The notes under the pieces were generated by a model, which did not search any database, had not been told where the DNA came from, and was given only the letters and a program-made list of their open reading frames with translations. From Syncephalis fuscata (Eukaryota; Zoopagomycota; Zoopagomycetes; Zoopagales; Piptocephalidaceae), in NCBI GenBank assembly GCA_025786725.1, contig JAHLTZ010000024.1, positions 124,001-188,000 of the forward strand: a stretch of 64,000 nt of DNA, given 5' to 3'. Numbering within the stretch: the first letter of the stretch is position 1; the number at the start of each line of letters is the position of its first letter. Positions 25,455 to 37,615 of this stretch are shown piece after piece. The translations under genes were made by a program, and so were the position numbers.

Positions 25455-28400
25455 TTAGCAATTTATTATCATTTGATGGTCAAATAACTATAGTGAATAA
25501 TATTCGTGTAAATGAACTAGACATTTAATTTATTGAACATAATGATGGGCGGTGAATGACATCAATTATCAAATATTCAACATTGTAGATTCATTATCCA
25601 GTATGCATATATCCACCACTTATCTATATCATTCCCATTCTGTACCACACTATTATATATCATTTTATATTACACTGAACACATTCTATTGTTTATATGT
25701 TCCAATACACTCCACTCAGTCCACTCATTGGATTATTTGTGTTATAGTTTCAACAGCGTTATTTATACTTGTCTATTGTACATTTATTCTATTTATATCA
25801 TTATATTGTATAGTATCAACACGTTATTTAAAACCGTTATTTGTTTAATACTAACTTGGTTACTAATAAATTTAAATTATTACGTTTATTTGCTCATGCA
25901 TATATGTACCATGTAACTGTCTGGTAATAAATCAAGTAATGCGAATCGACTATGGCTTTGATGCCAGTAGAGCAGATCGACGAGTATGCATGGCAATATC
26001 AAGTTCAAGTGAAGTAGGAACGCGATGAATTGATGAGTATGCAATAGAAAAGAAAGCTAAAAATCAAACAGCGTACAGCAATAACATAGTATTGCAATGA
26101 CGATATATGCGTACTAGATAATAAATATACTATAATAAATATTTTAATGATTGATACTATTCAGCATTTAGTTTCATGTTCAATAAAACGGATATGTAGT
26201 TAGTTGCATAAAAAATGCTTAGTGCAAATGCTAACACATAATGCTTAGCGCAAATGCTGGCACATAATGCTTAGCGCAAATGCTGGCACATAATGCTTAG
26301 CGCAAATGCTGGCACATAATGCTTAGCGCAAATGCTGGCACATAATGCTTAGCGCAAATGCTGGCACATAATGCTTAGCGCAAATGCTGGCACATAATGC
26401 TTAGCGCAAATGCTGGCACATAATGCTTAGCGCAAATGCTGGCACATAATGCTTAGCGCAAATGCTGGCACATAATGCTTAGCGCAAATGCTGGCACATA
26501 ATGCTTAGCGCAAATGCTGGCACATAATGCTTAGCGCAAATGCTGGCACATAATGCTTAGCGCAAATGCTGGCACATAATGCTTAGCGCAAATGCTGGCA
26601 CATAATGCTTAGCGCAAATGCTGGCACATAATGCTTAGCGCAAATGCTGGCACATAATGCTTAGCGCAAATGCTGGCACATAATGCTTAGCGCAAATGCT
26701 GGCACATAATGCTTAGCGCAAATGCTGGCACATAATGCTTAGCGCAAATGCTGGCACATAATGCTTAGCGCAAATGCTGGCACATAATGCTTAGCGCAAA
26801 TGCTGGCACATAATGCTTAGCGCAAATGCTGGCACATAATGCTTAGCGCAAATGCTGGCACATAATGCTTAGCGCAAATGCTGGCACATAATGCTTAGCG
26901 CAAATGCTGGCACATAATGCTTAGCGCAAATGCTGGCACATAATGCTTAGCGCAAATGCTGGCACATAATGCTTAGCGCAAATGCTGGCACATAATGCTT
27001 AGCGCAAATGCTGGCACATAATGCTTAGCGCAAATGCTGGCACATAATGCTTAGCGCAAATGCTGGCACATAATGCTTAGCGCAAATGCTGGCACATAAT
27101 GCTTAGCACAAATGCTGGCACATAATGCTTAGCGCAAATGCTGGCACATAATGCTTAGCGCAAATGCTGGCACATAATGCTTAGCGCAAATGCTGGCACA
27201 TAATGCTTAGCGCAAATGCTGGCACATAATGCTTAGCGCAAATGCTGGCACATAATGCTTAGCGCAAATGCTGGCACATAATGCTTAGCGCAAATGCTGG
27301 CACATAATGCTTAGCGCAAATGCTGGCACATAATGCTTAGCGCAAATGCTGGCACATAATGCTTAGCGCAAATGCTGGCACATAATGCTTAGCGCAAATG
27401 CTGGCACATAATGCTTAGCGCAAATGCTGGCACATAATGCTTAGCGCAAATGCTGGCACATAATGCTTAGCGCAAATGCTGGCACATAATGCTTAGCGCA
27501 AATGCTGGCACATAATGCTTAGCGCAAATGCTGGCACATAATGCTTAGCACAAATGCTGGCACATAATGCTTAGCGCAAATGCTGGCACATAATGCTTAG
27601 CGCAAATGCTGGCACATAATGCTTAGCGCAAATGCTGGCACATAATGCTTAGCGCAAATGCTGGCACATAATGCTTAGCGCAAATGCTGGCACATAATGC
27701 TTAGCACAAATGCTGGCACATAATGCTTAGCGCAAATGCTGGCACATAATGCTTAGCGCAAATGCTGGCACATAATGCTTAGCGCAAATGCTGGCACATA
27801 ATGCTTAGCGCAAATGCTGGCACATAATGCTTAGCGCAAATGCTGGCACATAATGCTTAGCGCAAATGCTGGCACATAATGCTTAGCGCAAATGCTGGCA
27901 CATAATGCTTAGCGCAAATGCTGGCACATAATGCTTAGCGCAAATGCTGGCACATAATGCTTAGCGCAAATGCTGGCACATAATGCTTAGCGCAAATGCT
28001 GGCACATAATGCTTAGCGCAAATGCTAACACATAATGCTTAGCGCAAATGCTGGCACATAATGCTTAGCGCAAATGCTGGCACATAATGCTTAGCGCAAA
28101 TGCTAACACATAATGCTTAGCGCAAATGCTGGCACATAATGCTTAGCGCAAATGCTGGCACATAATGCTTAGCGCAAATGCTGGCACATAATGCTTAGCG
28201 CAAATGCTGCACATAATGCTTAGCAATAAACTCACTTCACTTATGTATCCTTTTCATTATATATTCATTCTATTCTATATTATTTTATGCTCATATAGTT
28301 TTTTCTATCCAAAACTGTTTTTATTTTTATTCTAGCTTTATTATTCATAAATGTCGACTAATTCCATTCATTGCTCATGCATACATACTCAATAACTTTA

Positions 28401-28800
28401 ACATAGCTAATCGTCATTGCACACCGTATATTTTTATATCGCATATCATTTTATTGTCTAGTAAATATGCGCTAGCTGTTGCAGTTGTCTGTTTATTCTA
28501 GAGCTATTATTAATAAATTTCAACTCATTTACTTCATTCATTTAGCAAGTTATATGTACTTACAGCATATAGCAATAGAATGCGTCCAGCATATAATAGA
28601 ATGATGTATAATAGTATAGACATATATTGTTAACGATATAGGTGAATAGAGGATATATGCATATTGAATAATGAATCTACAATAATGGCTATTTTAAACT
28701 TTAATGTCACTTATCACCCATAATTATATTTAATAAATTGAATATCTAGTTTATTTACGCAAATATTATTCATCATACTTATTTATCTACCAAATTATTT
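25455..28800 (+). mobile_element. inverted-repeat element, copy B, diverged and expanded by a satellite
   Basis: The left arm (25455-25620) matches copy A's left arm (GGTCAAATAACTA, ACATAATGATGGGCGGTGAA, AGATTCATTATCCAGTATGC). The right arm (28640-28800) is its inverted partner (CATATTGAATAATGAATCTA, TTATCACCCATAATTATAT). Inner sequence on both sides (25620-25916 and 28285-28560) aligns with the AT-rich core of copy A, including the CTAGCTTTATTATTCATAAA block. Between them sits a 2-kb tandem array (26215-28224). This copy is older than A and C, judging from its mismatches. Confidence 0.7.
26215..28224 (+). repeat. 26-bp satellite array, about 77 units
   Basis: The period is 26 bp; each unit is ATGCTTAGCGCAAATG followed by CTGGCACATA. 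About 77 head-to-tail copies are nearly identical. Rare variants are AGCACA for AGCGCA (near 27.11, 27.55 and 27.70 kb), CTAACA for CTGGCA (first unit, and near 28.03 and 28.10 kb), AGTGCA in the first unit, and a one-base deletion in the last. Variants cluster toward the ends, as expected when unequal exchange homogenises the centre. Every frame on both strands meets stops, so it is not coding. There are no spacers, so it is not a CRISPR array. Confidence 0.97.
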
Positions 28801-29198
28801 TTATTTAATAAATGAATGATTAGTTATTATATGCAAATATAATATTTGTATAATATTTATTATTACAGTTCACTTTATTAAATGCAATAAAGTATATTGA
28901 TCATATTGTTATTGATTGAGAGGTGCAAAAGTATAAACCTTTGCACCTACTTATTTAGTAGCTATGTGCTTTTATTTAATGGTTTGCTCTGGTATTGTTT
29001 GGTAATATCAAAGCATAATAATTATAATTGTCATAAATAATATATTATTAAATTGATCCAATATAACTTTAATTTTGATGTGGCATCATCAAGTACTTAT
29101 TTGTTGATATTGTTGTGATGGTATACCACCACATACTTTATATGATGGATACTGCTACAGCTGCTGTATCACATTACTTACTTATTTAAAGTGGCGTA
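28801..29198. other. AT-rich spacer between element B and the CGGCCGGC motif cluster
   Basis: No gene is visible. A short inverted pair, AGGTGCAAAAGTATAAACCT followed at once by TTGCACCT, lies at 28921-28947. Confidence 0.45.
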
Positions 29199-29916
29199 TT
29201 AGTGTGTTAGCGGCCGGCTACCTACAATTCTAAAATAATAAATACAATGTTAGTACGTTAGTAGACAATTGTCCTGATTGATATTTTGTATTTGGTTTTA
29301 GTGTGCTAGCGGCCGGCTATTCATAATAATAATAATACTTACGTTATGTGTCCATGGCCGGTTATATAAAATCTAAAACAATAATGATGTTAGTGTTAGT
29401 GTCGGTGTTGATGCTGGTACCAATGTTAGTGCTGGTGTTAGTGTTGGTGTTGTTGTTGGTGCCGATGTTGATGTTGATGTTGGTGCCGATGTTGATGCCG
29501 GTGCCGGTGTTGATGCTGGTGCCGGTGTTGGTGTTAGTGTTGGTGCCGATGTTGATGTTGGTGCCGGTGTTGATGTTAGTGTTGGTGCCGATGTTGGTGT
29601 TGGTGTTGATGCTGATGTTGATATTGATGTTGTTGGCGTTGGTGTTGGTGTTGGTGTCCGGCTATCTAAAATCTATAATAATCAATAAATGTTAGTGTTA
29701 GTATCCGGTATCTAAAATTTAAAACAATATATATAAAGTTAGTTTGTTGCAATGTTGTGTAGCCGGCCGCTAGCACACTAAAACAATTTGGTGATTTTTA
29801 TTTATGATATAAATTTGTAATTATCAATACAGGTTAGTAAGTTAGTGAACTAAATCTAAAGTCATCAATATAACATTGGTTGTTATATTGCTTGGTAGCC
29901 GGCCGCTAACACACTA
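29199..29916. repeat. four copies of a CGGCCGGC-cored 20-bp motif, two in each orientation
   Basis: The motif AGTGTGYTAGCGGCCGGCTA occurs at 29201-29220 and 29300-29319 on the + strand and at 29760-29779 and 29896-29915 on the minus strand. The two orientations face each other around a GTTGGTG minisatellite. The motif is strikingly GC-rich in AT-rich surroundings and its core (GCCGGC, CGGCCG) is palindromic. Weaker forms (GTCCGGCTATCTAAAATCT near 29.66 kb, GGCCGGTTATATAAAATCT near 29.36 kb) suggest more decayed copies. It resembles nested terminal inverted repeats of small elements. Confidence 0.7.
29390..29662 (+). repeat. imperfect GTTGGTG/GATGTTG minisatellite
   Basis: A degenerate 6- to 18-bp repeat of TTGGTGCCGATGTTGATG type fills ~270 bp. 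It produces a long Leu/Val/Met/Pro frame on the + strand by composition alone. Confidence 0.85.
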
Positions 29917-30059
29917 ATCGCCATTGTCCTTGAACTTGATACTTGATGGCTTGTAAATCTAAAGCATTATATGCAGAGTTAGTGACTGATTTAAGTTAGT
30001 TACTTACCATTGCATAATCAGTGTATCATAAAGAAGGACCGGTAAGTGGTTTGTTAAAA

Positions 30060-30530
30060 GTGAAAAGGGAAAGAGAAGAAGAGCTGCCAATGCAACATCG
30101 TGCTAGCAGGTATTTACAGGCAGTGCATATAATGGCACTGCTGTATGGCCAGTACAGAGTGCTACTATATGCTACTACCATAGCTAAACACACTATTGCT
30201 AGCACGGCGAGCAATGGAAGGTATAGAGGTAAGATGAGGAGAGGGTGAGAAAGTAACAGTATATGCTTGGTAGCATATATCCAGCATACACTATTGCTAG
30301 TACGGTAAGTAATGGAAGATTAGAGAAGAAGAGGAAGAGGAAGAGAAGAGGAAGAGGAAGAGAAAGAGAAAGAGAAAGAGAAAGAGAAATAGAACAGTAT
30401 ATGTTGTTTGGCAGCATATATTCATCATAGCTAGCATACTAGCAGCTGCCCACAAGGTAAAACGATACCGCTAGCACTGCTGTATGGCGTCATACAGCAG
30501 GGCGGTATGTAGTACCGAGACTAGGCATGC
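30060..30530 (+). repeat. locally duplicated purine-rich and hairpin-forming segment
   Basis: Two related ~95-bp blocks contain CACTATTGCTAGCACGG / ACACTATTGCTAGTACGG and GAACAGTATATG..GGCAGCATATAT. A pure purine run (GAAGAGGAAGAG and AGAAAG repeats) spans about 30315-30390. Near 30481 GCTGTATGGCGTCATACAGC forms a short hairpin. There is no coding signal. Confidence 0.55.
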
Positions 30531-30754
30531 TTATACTAATAGACTAACAATGACATATAGCAAGCAAGGCATATACTGAACTTATGGAAACAAGTGTAAA
30601 GTAGGAAGGTGGCTAGTGGATGAATGCTGTCAAGTGTGGAGGAAGAGAAAGAGGAAGGTGTGACGTAAATCGTGTGCTATGCGATCGGCAGTCTGTTTTT
30701 ATAGTGTGGGTGCAAGTGCTGATGTAATATGAATAAACAATTATTATGATTGGT

Positions 30755-31980
30755 GCTAATTGACTATTTTTAATAACATTCGCGTAATTGAACTGCACAT
30801 TCAATCTATTGAACATGAGGACAAGTGGTGAGTTTTATTTAATCATCACATCATCATCATTGAGATTCATTATCTGGTATGCATATATCATCACATTATG
30901 TGTTATTACCATCTATACTCATCACTTTTCTTGATTAACATTAAAATCATAACTAATTGACATGATTAGTTTGTTTATAAATAATCTTAATAAAACATAA
31001 CCCGTTCATATCCATATTATCTGTTTTATCAATATAACTCAGTGAACAAACTAAGTGTGATAAGTCAATTTTTATTAATAAAAGAGTTGGAACCATACCG
31101 ACAACGACTATAGACAGCGTATAACCAATATATAATAAAATAATAAACGTTATAATGAATACGCAATATTGAACGAGATTAGCAATGTTCAAGTTATTGA
31201 GCATATATGCATGAGCAGATGACCGAATTAGTCAAACTTTATTAATAATAAAGCTAGAACAAAAAGGACGACTGCAATAGATGGTGTGTGTATACTAGAC
31301 GATAAAACGATATACAATATAAAGAATATACGGTGTGCAATGACGATTAGCTATGTTAAAGTTATTGAGTATGTATGCATGAGCAATGAATGGAATTAGT
31401 CGACATTTATGAATAATAAAGCTAGAATAAAAATAGAAACAGTTTTGGATAGAAAAAGACTAGGCGAGTATAGAATGATATACAAAATGATAAATATATA
31501 GTAAGAAAGTATAAAAATTATGTCAAAGTTATAGTGTATATAGCGCAATGAGTGGAATGAGTAAAGTACATTGGGACATATAAACAATAAAATGAGTCTA
31601 GTATATTGTATAATGCTATATAGTAGTATAGAATAGAATGGGAATGATATAGGTGAATAGAGGATATATATACACTGAATATATGCATATTGGATAATGA
31701 ATCTATGATGATGAGTATTTGATGATTAATGTCACTCACCACCCATCATCATGTTCAATAAAAGAATGTTATTAAATGTTAGTCATTTGACCACCAAAAA
31801 ACAAACAATGTGATGATGTGATGATTAAATAAAACTCACCACTTGTCCCCATGTTCAATAGATTGAATGTGTAGTTCAGTTGCGCGAATGTTACAAAAAC
31901 TAGTCATTTGACCACCAAATAGCACTAACTAATGAATAATTTGGTAATAAAATATAAATGTATAATGTTAATGACACAAT
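30755..31980 (-). mobile_element. inverted-repeat element, copy C, inverted relative to copy A
   Basis: Positions ~31240-31970 are an almost exact reverse complement of 17.53-18.27 kb in copy A, including all short frames and the extra TTTGACCACCAAATAGC end. The right arm is 31675-31880; the shorter left arm (30781-30895) again pairs with it (GAACATGAGGACAAGTGGTG). The core holds at least three ~168-bp subrepeats, marked by TTTATTAATAATAAAGCTAG-type blocks near 31.07, 31.24 and 31.41 kb. No protein is encoded. Near-identity to A argues for recent transposition or gene conversion. Confidence 0.75.
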
Positions 31981-32172
31981 ATTTAAATTAAGTAAATGTC
32001 AGGGGCCATAAGCTTTTAAATTAAAAGCTTAAAATAAAATAACACACGACATGTGTTTATTAGTGTAATAGCATTAATGCAAATGAGTAGGACGATTAAT
32101 TAAATAAACGATAATGATGTTGATGTAGAATTTATGATTTTATTTTTAAAGTAGTTAGATAATAATAGTTAA

Positions 32173-34581
32173 TTATTCAATATGAGCATCGTTATTATTT
32201 TGACTTTGCTTAGATGCCGGTATCGCTTTTGCTGAATTCTTTTCAATATGGCGACGATATACGGTGGCAGAAAATCCATAACGCCATACAAGCAGTGTTT
32301 GGGTGCAAACCCACCAGAACGTGCCAATGCCGCCGACTACTGATGGCCAACGACCAATTCGCCACGCTGACATGTGCCACATGCCTTGAAGGAAAAGGCA
32401 GAAAATAACACACAAACGAACAATAAGTTTTCTTGAGTAGGGGCGGGCAACAATTGGATGCTTTGCTGCAAATGAAGTGGCCAGATCCATATCGCCAACG
32501 GCCACAACAATGTAGGCCAGTACCCAAATCTCTAATAAGCCGAGTTGGATAGTGGGTATCCCCCACGTATCCAGCATGGGGATCCAACGATGATCGACCC
32601 ACACACCGTAAAGATAGACCCAAGACACACCGAGATCCGTGTTAAAGAATAGCAAGGCCGGGCATAGTGGAAGGCAGATAATCCATAGAAAATGACCGTA
32701 AATAGCTGTCCATACCATTGAGTGGTCAGCCACAGCATAAAGACGATGACGCCACCGCAGTAATTGTATTTGAGGCAGCATTAATAAACGTTGGTGTAAA
32801 TAATCCATAGGCATGGATTGTGTACGTTGTAGAGAGGCCAATGAACGGTCTCGCCACTGGCTAGTTTCGCCGCAAAAGGCCAGGTAGGATAAATGGAGCT
32901 GTGGTAATAATAACGATAGAGTCACAATTATAAAAATACTACTAAACCAGCGACGAAACTAAATATTTATACATTAAATAAAGTTCATTTCATAATATAT
33001 TACTTACCAGTGATTCAAAGTTGGAGTGAATAATTAAGCCACTTAAACCGACATCCAATTCTTCACGATGACCATCTACTCTAAATAAAACTGTATCCTC
33101 ACCTACACGTCCCTGTGTATCAGTGGCTACTATACGCAGTTCATGCGGTTGCTGGTCGTTGTATTCGTCAGCCGACCATGGCACTGTCCATAATGGAATA
33201 TATTCTCCAGGAGCACCATCACGCGATCCACGTCCACTATATTTCATGTTACCTTTCATAATACCGTCTACGTACACCGTAACTTCTGGCAAATCTGTAT
33301 CTGCAAATATCAACGCTCTAATATGCGTGCTACGAGCAATACGTGATATAGGTTCACGGTCCGGCATAAGGTAGCGGGCATCCTTTGGGTTGGTTATAAG
33401 TATTACAGGAGAAGATGGCTGCTTTTCGGGTAATTCAGCTGAAATAATTGGCATAGGGATTTCAGGAACTTCTAATATTTGATCAGTAATACTAATCATA
33501 TCATGATCAATGGCCAGTATACGATAGCTGGCAGTTAGCTTTAAATCGGGCAGCTCTAGTTCCATAAATCCCGATGGTTTGTATCCTTGCAACATATCGC
33601 CTAATCCACCGGCCAGTCGATGCAAATGGCCACATAAATACATGCTAATACCGCGTGAAAGTTCATCAAAAGTACGGCCATCTGATGTGATGCCAAACAC
33701 GGTCGTTGTTACCGGATAATGGCTCAGTAGGAATGTATGTTGAGATGTTCTAGATTCATCTAATGCTTGAGCAAATTGGTTCATCTCATTGGTATCGACA
33801 TATCCAAAAAAGTTGTATAGTCGACCCGTGCCAATTTGTGGGCACCCATCAATGGCTACAAATGAGTAGTTACCAAAGGATCGTTTTACATCGAATGACC
33901 AGCCACCATCATGGGGTGAAGCGCCGTATTGTCGATAATAATTATTCTTATCCTTCCAGCCATTAACGCTAAAACAATCATGATTGCCACGTAAATCATG
34001 CCAGAATTTACCCTCTGCCTTGTCCAGTACACCTGACGACTATGATGGTCACATTTAGCAAACGTCTATAGTAATTATTCGCAACCCACCTTAAGAAGCC
34101 GATGGTAAGTCTGCCATTCATCCTCAAATTGTACACCGGCCAGCACTCGCTCACTTTTAGCATCAGTTAAATCTCCAGTAACGAGTACAAATGAAGGCGA
34201 TACTAATGGCAGTGTGGTTTGCAGAAAATGCATCAGGTGAGCAACACCACCAACCGTGTGATATCGGCTGATGTGCAAATCGCTAATCTATACATTACAA
34301 TCAACAGCGGCTATTAGGTGACAAGTTTTAAACCGGCATTTTAACGTTCTCATTACCTGCATAAAATATAAAATGTTATCTGGTTGGTCACCTATAATGG
34401 CAGTATCATTGGGCCAGCGAGGTGCTAGACTAGTTTCTGGTTTACGTGCCAATAGTGATAATTTATCGGGTGTTAGCGTATCTCGCGCATTGGAATCAAG
34501 TTGATATCCACATATCCAGGCCAGTATAGACAACGGCAGCCAGACAATAGCTGTCATACGTATCTGCCGTTGAGTAGGCAT
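32173..34581 (-). CDS. TMEM62-like membrane protein with metallophosphoesterase domain
   Basis: A signal-anchor follows the ATG at 34581 (MTAIVWLPLSILAWICGYQL). The calcineurin-like phosphoesterase motifs come in order: ISDLHISRYH (D-x-H), VLVTGDLTDAKSE (GDxxD), DLRGNHDCFSVNG (GNHD), LLSHYPVTTTVFG and YLCGHLHRLAGGL (GHxH). All metal ligands are present, so the enzyme may be active. A beta-rich middle domain follows, then about six hydrophobic helices and a basic/Asn-rich cytosolic tail ending NNNDAHIE. Domain order is that of TMEM62, whose substrate is unknown. About five exons join in frame for ~700 residues. A longer start at 34629 would need GTG. Confidence 0.88.
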
Positions 34582-35449
34582 AATGAAGCTAAACGATACA
34601 GTTAAGCTGCTACGTTTACGTGTGTGCACAATACAACAAAAGAACGTTTGAAAACAAGATATTAAGAGTGAACCGGCATTTTATTCAACTGCAACTGTGT
34701 GTGTTTTTTATATTCGATGCGTAGTTGGTTTGTGGCATTGTTATCGCTTGTCATGTATTTTGATTGGTGGATTTTAAACATCTATGATGTTACCAAAAAA
34801 GGAAACAATAAATGACGTGGAAGCGTCATTTGTCATAAAATAGACAGAAATAAGAATACAATAAAAGTGCTATTATTGATATTATCCATTACTTTATTAG
34901 TGTATTTTATTGTATATAATTCATCGCATTCAGCACAGCTGTCATAAAGTGTAAATAGCTAATAGGTGAAATCACGTTTTAGTAAATAAATAATATTACA
35001 TTCAGTTGCTACTAGTTTTGTTTACTTTTAAATACTGCTACAAAGCATCATCAATCCAAGCATGCTGGTTTTGACAATTATTTAAACAATTTTTATTATA
35101 GGTATATAGTGCGGTAATGTAATTAAATAAAATTTATTATTAAGATTATTAGTACTATTTAAATAATACACTACTGGCCATAATAATTGGCGGTATATAT
35201 TATAATACATCTCACAAATAATATACGAATTAATATGTCAAGCATTGTAACTAACGTATTTTATTTATAACAACGTATTGGTTCCTCTCTTTTCTGATTG
35301 CAATATTTATATCCAATCCAAACATATTGAATTTGACTACATATGTTTTGTATTATATTAAGCATATTGCTCAAAACTTGTTTAGACGTCATGCAACCTC
35401 ACCCACTTCATTCCATTGTTATTTCGTTACTACTACCTAAATCTCTACA
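34582..35449. other. AT-rich divergent spacer
   Basis: It lies between two outward-facing genes and must hold both promoters. No specific motif stands out. Confidence 0.4.
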
Positions 35450-36372
35450 ATGTTTGGTGGGATCCGCTTTGCCTTTTTGGAAGATAGCAAGTAAGTCTTT
35501 GGAGATATATGGAGTAGCGTTGTTGGTCCATTCCATTAGAACCAGCACAGAAGATTACCTGCCAAACAGTGATGACAGCGTCTAATCGTTATGTTTGCTG
35601 TTATAGCTATGGCGATCAGAGTTGGGCCAACCGTTTACGACATGGACGCTTTTACGAGCTGGTTTATGGCATTGGTTTGACAGTTGCTGCTTAACCTGGA
35701 TAATAGTAGGTGCAATGGATCTTTTATGCATAAGCATTAACGCCAGTTATTAGTCATTTATTGAAACTTGGCAAGTATCCGATGCTTTTAACGCTAGTAT
35801 AGTAGGACTAATAGATATTTCAATATAGTGGATCCACTATATTTGCCATTCTATTAACAATCTGTGTCATTGTTATACCGATTGAATCGTTTATCCGGCT
35901 ATTGGCACTAGGACGAGTAAGTCACTTTTGCTATAGCATTTATAAATACTTATGAATATGCATAGCAATTTTTCTTATCAGCTATGGATATAGGCGATTT
36001 GATGCTAGGTATTATTATGACCATTATTGCTTTGGCTACCGCATGGGGGGAATGTTCCACAACAAAGCATCGAATCGCCGCACTGATGGCCGTTCTTTGT
36101 TTGGCTCGCAATGGAGTACAGCTTATTCGTTTATTAATGGCTATTCGCAAGTAAGTATCGTTTATTAAAGGCAATAGAAGATATTTATTGGATCAAGTAG
36201 AGATCGAAGAAATCGAAGTGCTCGTGAAGCCACTATTGAATTTACCGATGAACGTGGCTATTCAATGGAATCTGAACGTCATGACGGCGGGTTTGTTCTA
36301 GGCGATAGTGATGATGAAGATGTAGCCGAAAAGACACGGAAGCAAGGACGTGTCGATACGTTGCCGGTATAA
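35450..36372 (+). CDS. putative four-helix membrane protein, voltage-sensor-like
   Basis: Six exons are proposed. After a short exon 1 (MFGGIRFAFLEDS) comes a polar start (GDQSWANRLRHGRFYELVYG). Then follow helix-like segments FAILLTICVIVIPIESFIRL, MDIGDLMLGIIMTIIALATA and AALMAVLCLARNGVQLIRLL, with a linker GRQFFLSAMDIGDLM that resembles the S2-S3 loop of voltage sensors (acid in S2, D in S3, spaced Arg in S4). An acidic tail follows and ends DTLPV. The S1 region is uncertain: a 60-nt intron (35675-35734) keeps the frame, but the excised sequence in another frame also encodes a helix (LTWIIVGAMDLL). Ion-channel function is inference. Confidence 0.55.
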
Positions 36373-36486
36373 TTAGTACTAATATTAGCTTAATAAATAA
36401 ATATTACTATTTGTTATGTAATCTTGTTGAAATAGGATTAGCAGATGCTATATCTTTATTGTATCATATGTCACTAAACATTACAG

Positions 36487-37429
36487 CTACACCTTGCGAC
36501 CAAGTCGCTTGGCTTCGCGCTCCTTCTTTCGTCGTGTATCGACATTTCTGTCTCGCCAATTACTTTTCCGTAATTTTAGCGGGCGATTACCGAGATACTT
36601 GCCATTCATTTCACGAAGTGCTCGAGAGAAATCATCTGGATCCTTGAAACTGACAAAGCCAAATCCACGGGTCTTTCCCGATCGTTTGTCACGCACTACA
36701 CGTGCCTTCTGCATCGATGGATACTTACTAAATGCTTGTGCAAGATGTTCGTCCATCACCTCATTGCCTAAATCACCTGCAAAAATTCTGAAATCATCTA
36801 CATTATATTATTAATATTATAATAATAGCCCGTTATTACGATCACTTACTTTCATCCCATTCGGCGAGTGTTGAATCCTCCCATACTTCTCCTCCACCTA
36901 CTCGTAATGTCGTGCGTATCTTTTTGGCCTTTCCACCTTTGGCTGCACTTTCTGCTTCCTTAGTCGATGTGGCGGTAGACTTACGTGCTGTGTAGGCCGA
37001 CTGTCCATAGCTTGAAGTACTGGTTGATCCGGCAGCGGCATAAGCACTTGATGCGTATGCTGGTGCCGTATCTGCTTTATAGTACCCACCGCTCATGGCC
37101 GGACTTGACATTGCCGCTGGTGTGGATGTAATCTGACGTACGGAACTGCTATGGGCGGAAGAACCCACTGTAGGATATTGAGCAGCAGTAGATCCTGCTC
37201 CTGATGTTGTTGGTGGTGCAACATAGACTGCATGGCGACCATAAGCTGGTGCATGACCAGGTACAGAGAATGGTGCTCTTCCACCGCGTACACCTCGAGC
37301 TCGTAGAGCCCCGCCACTAGCACCACCACCTCTTGTGTTGGCTGCACCAGAGGCGGTTGTTGTCATCGAGACAGGAGCGTATAGGGCGGGATCTGCCGAA
37401 AAGGCAACATCCGCTGGTCGTTTTGACAT
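36487..37429 (-). CDS. RBM42: RBM42-like RNA-binding protein with one RRM
   Basis: The N-terminal ~190 residues are Ala/Ser/Gly/Tyr-rich and disordered (MSKRPADVAFSADPALYAPV). They end with the RBM42 hallmark RTTLRVGGGEVWEDSTLAEW, just before the RRM. The RRM lies in exon 2: FRIFAGDLGNEVMDEHLAQA (RNP2), then KTRGFGFVSFKDPDDFSRAL (RNP1), and the tail GNRPLKLRKSNWRDRNVDTR. RBM42 binds RNA and is linked to hnRNP K and the spliceosome in animals; its fungal role is undefined. The single intron sits between EWDE and the RRM. Convergent with the upstream gene, 114 bp apart. Confidence 0.92.
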
Positions 37430-37615
37430 ACTATTGAGTAGCTTACGAAGATTGATGGTAAATGCAGATAGTTACCTATACGATTAGTATACGTATATGT
37501 GAAACAAATAAAGCGATGAAAGTTATAGATGCAGAATCGAGAATAAAAACGAAGAAGGATTACGAATTTGATCAGCGATATTATAATAAATAATTCAGTA
37601 TTTTGTTTGTATTTT

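Noticed and set aside
26215-28224. CRISPR-like array
   Set aside because: Units are contiguous 26-bp tandem copies with no unique spacers, in a eukaryotic genome.
29348-29695. 115-codon Leu/Val/Met/Pro frame
   Set aside because: It is the translation of the GTTGGTG minisatellite; the composition follows the repeat and there is no non-repeat domain.
35675-35745. Two apparent frame breaks in the voltage-sensor-like gene
   Set aside because: A single 60-nt GT..AG intron gives a continuous frame, so indels are not required; kept as an ambiguity only.
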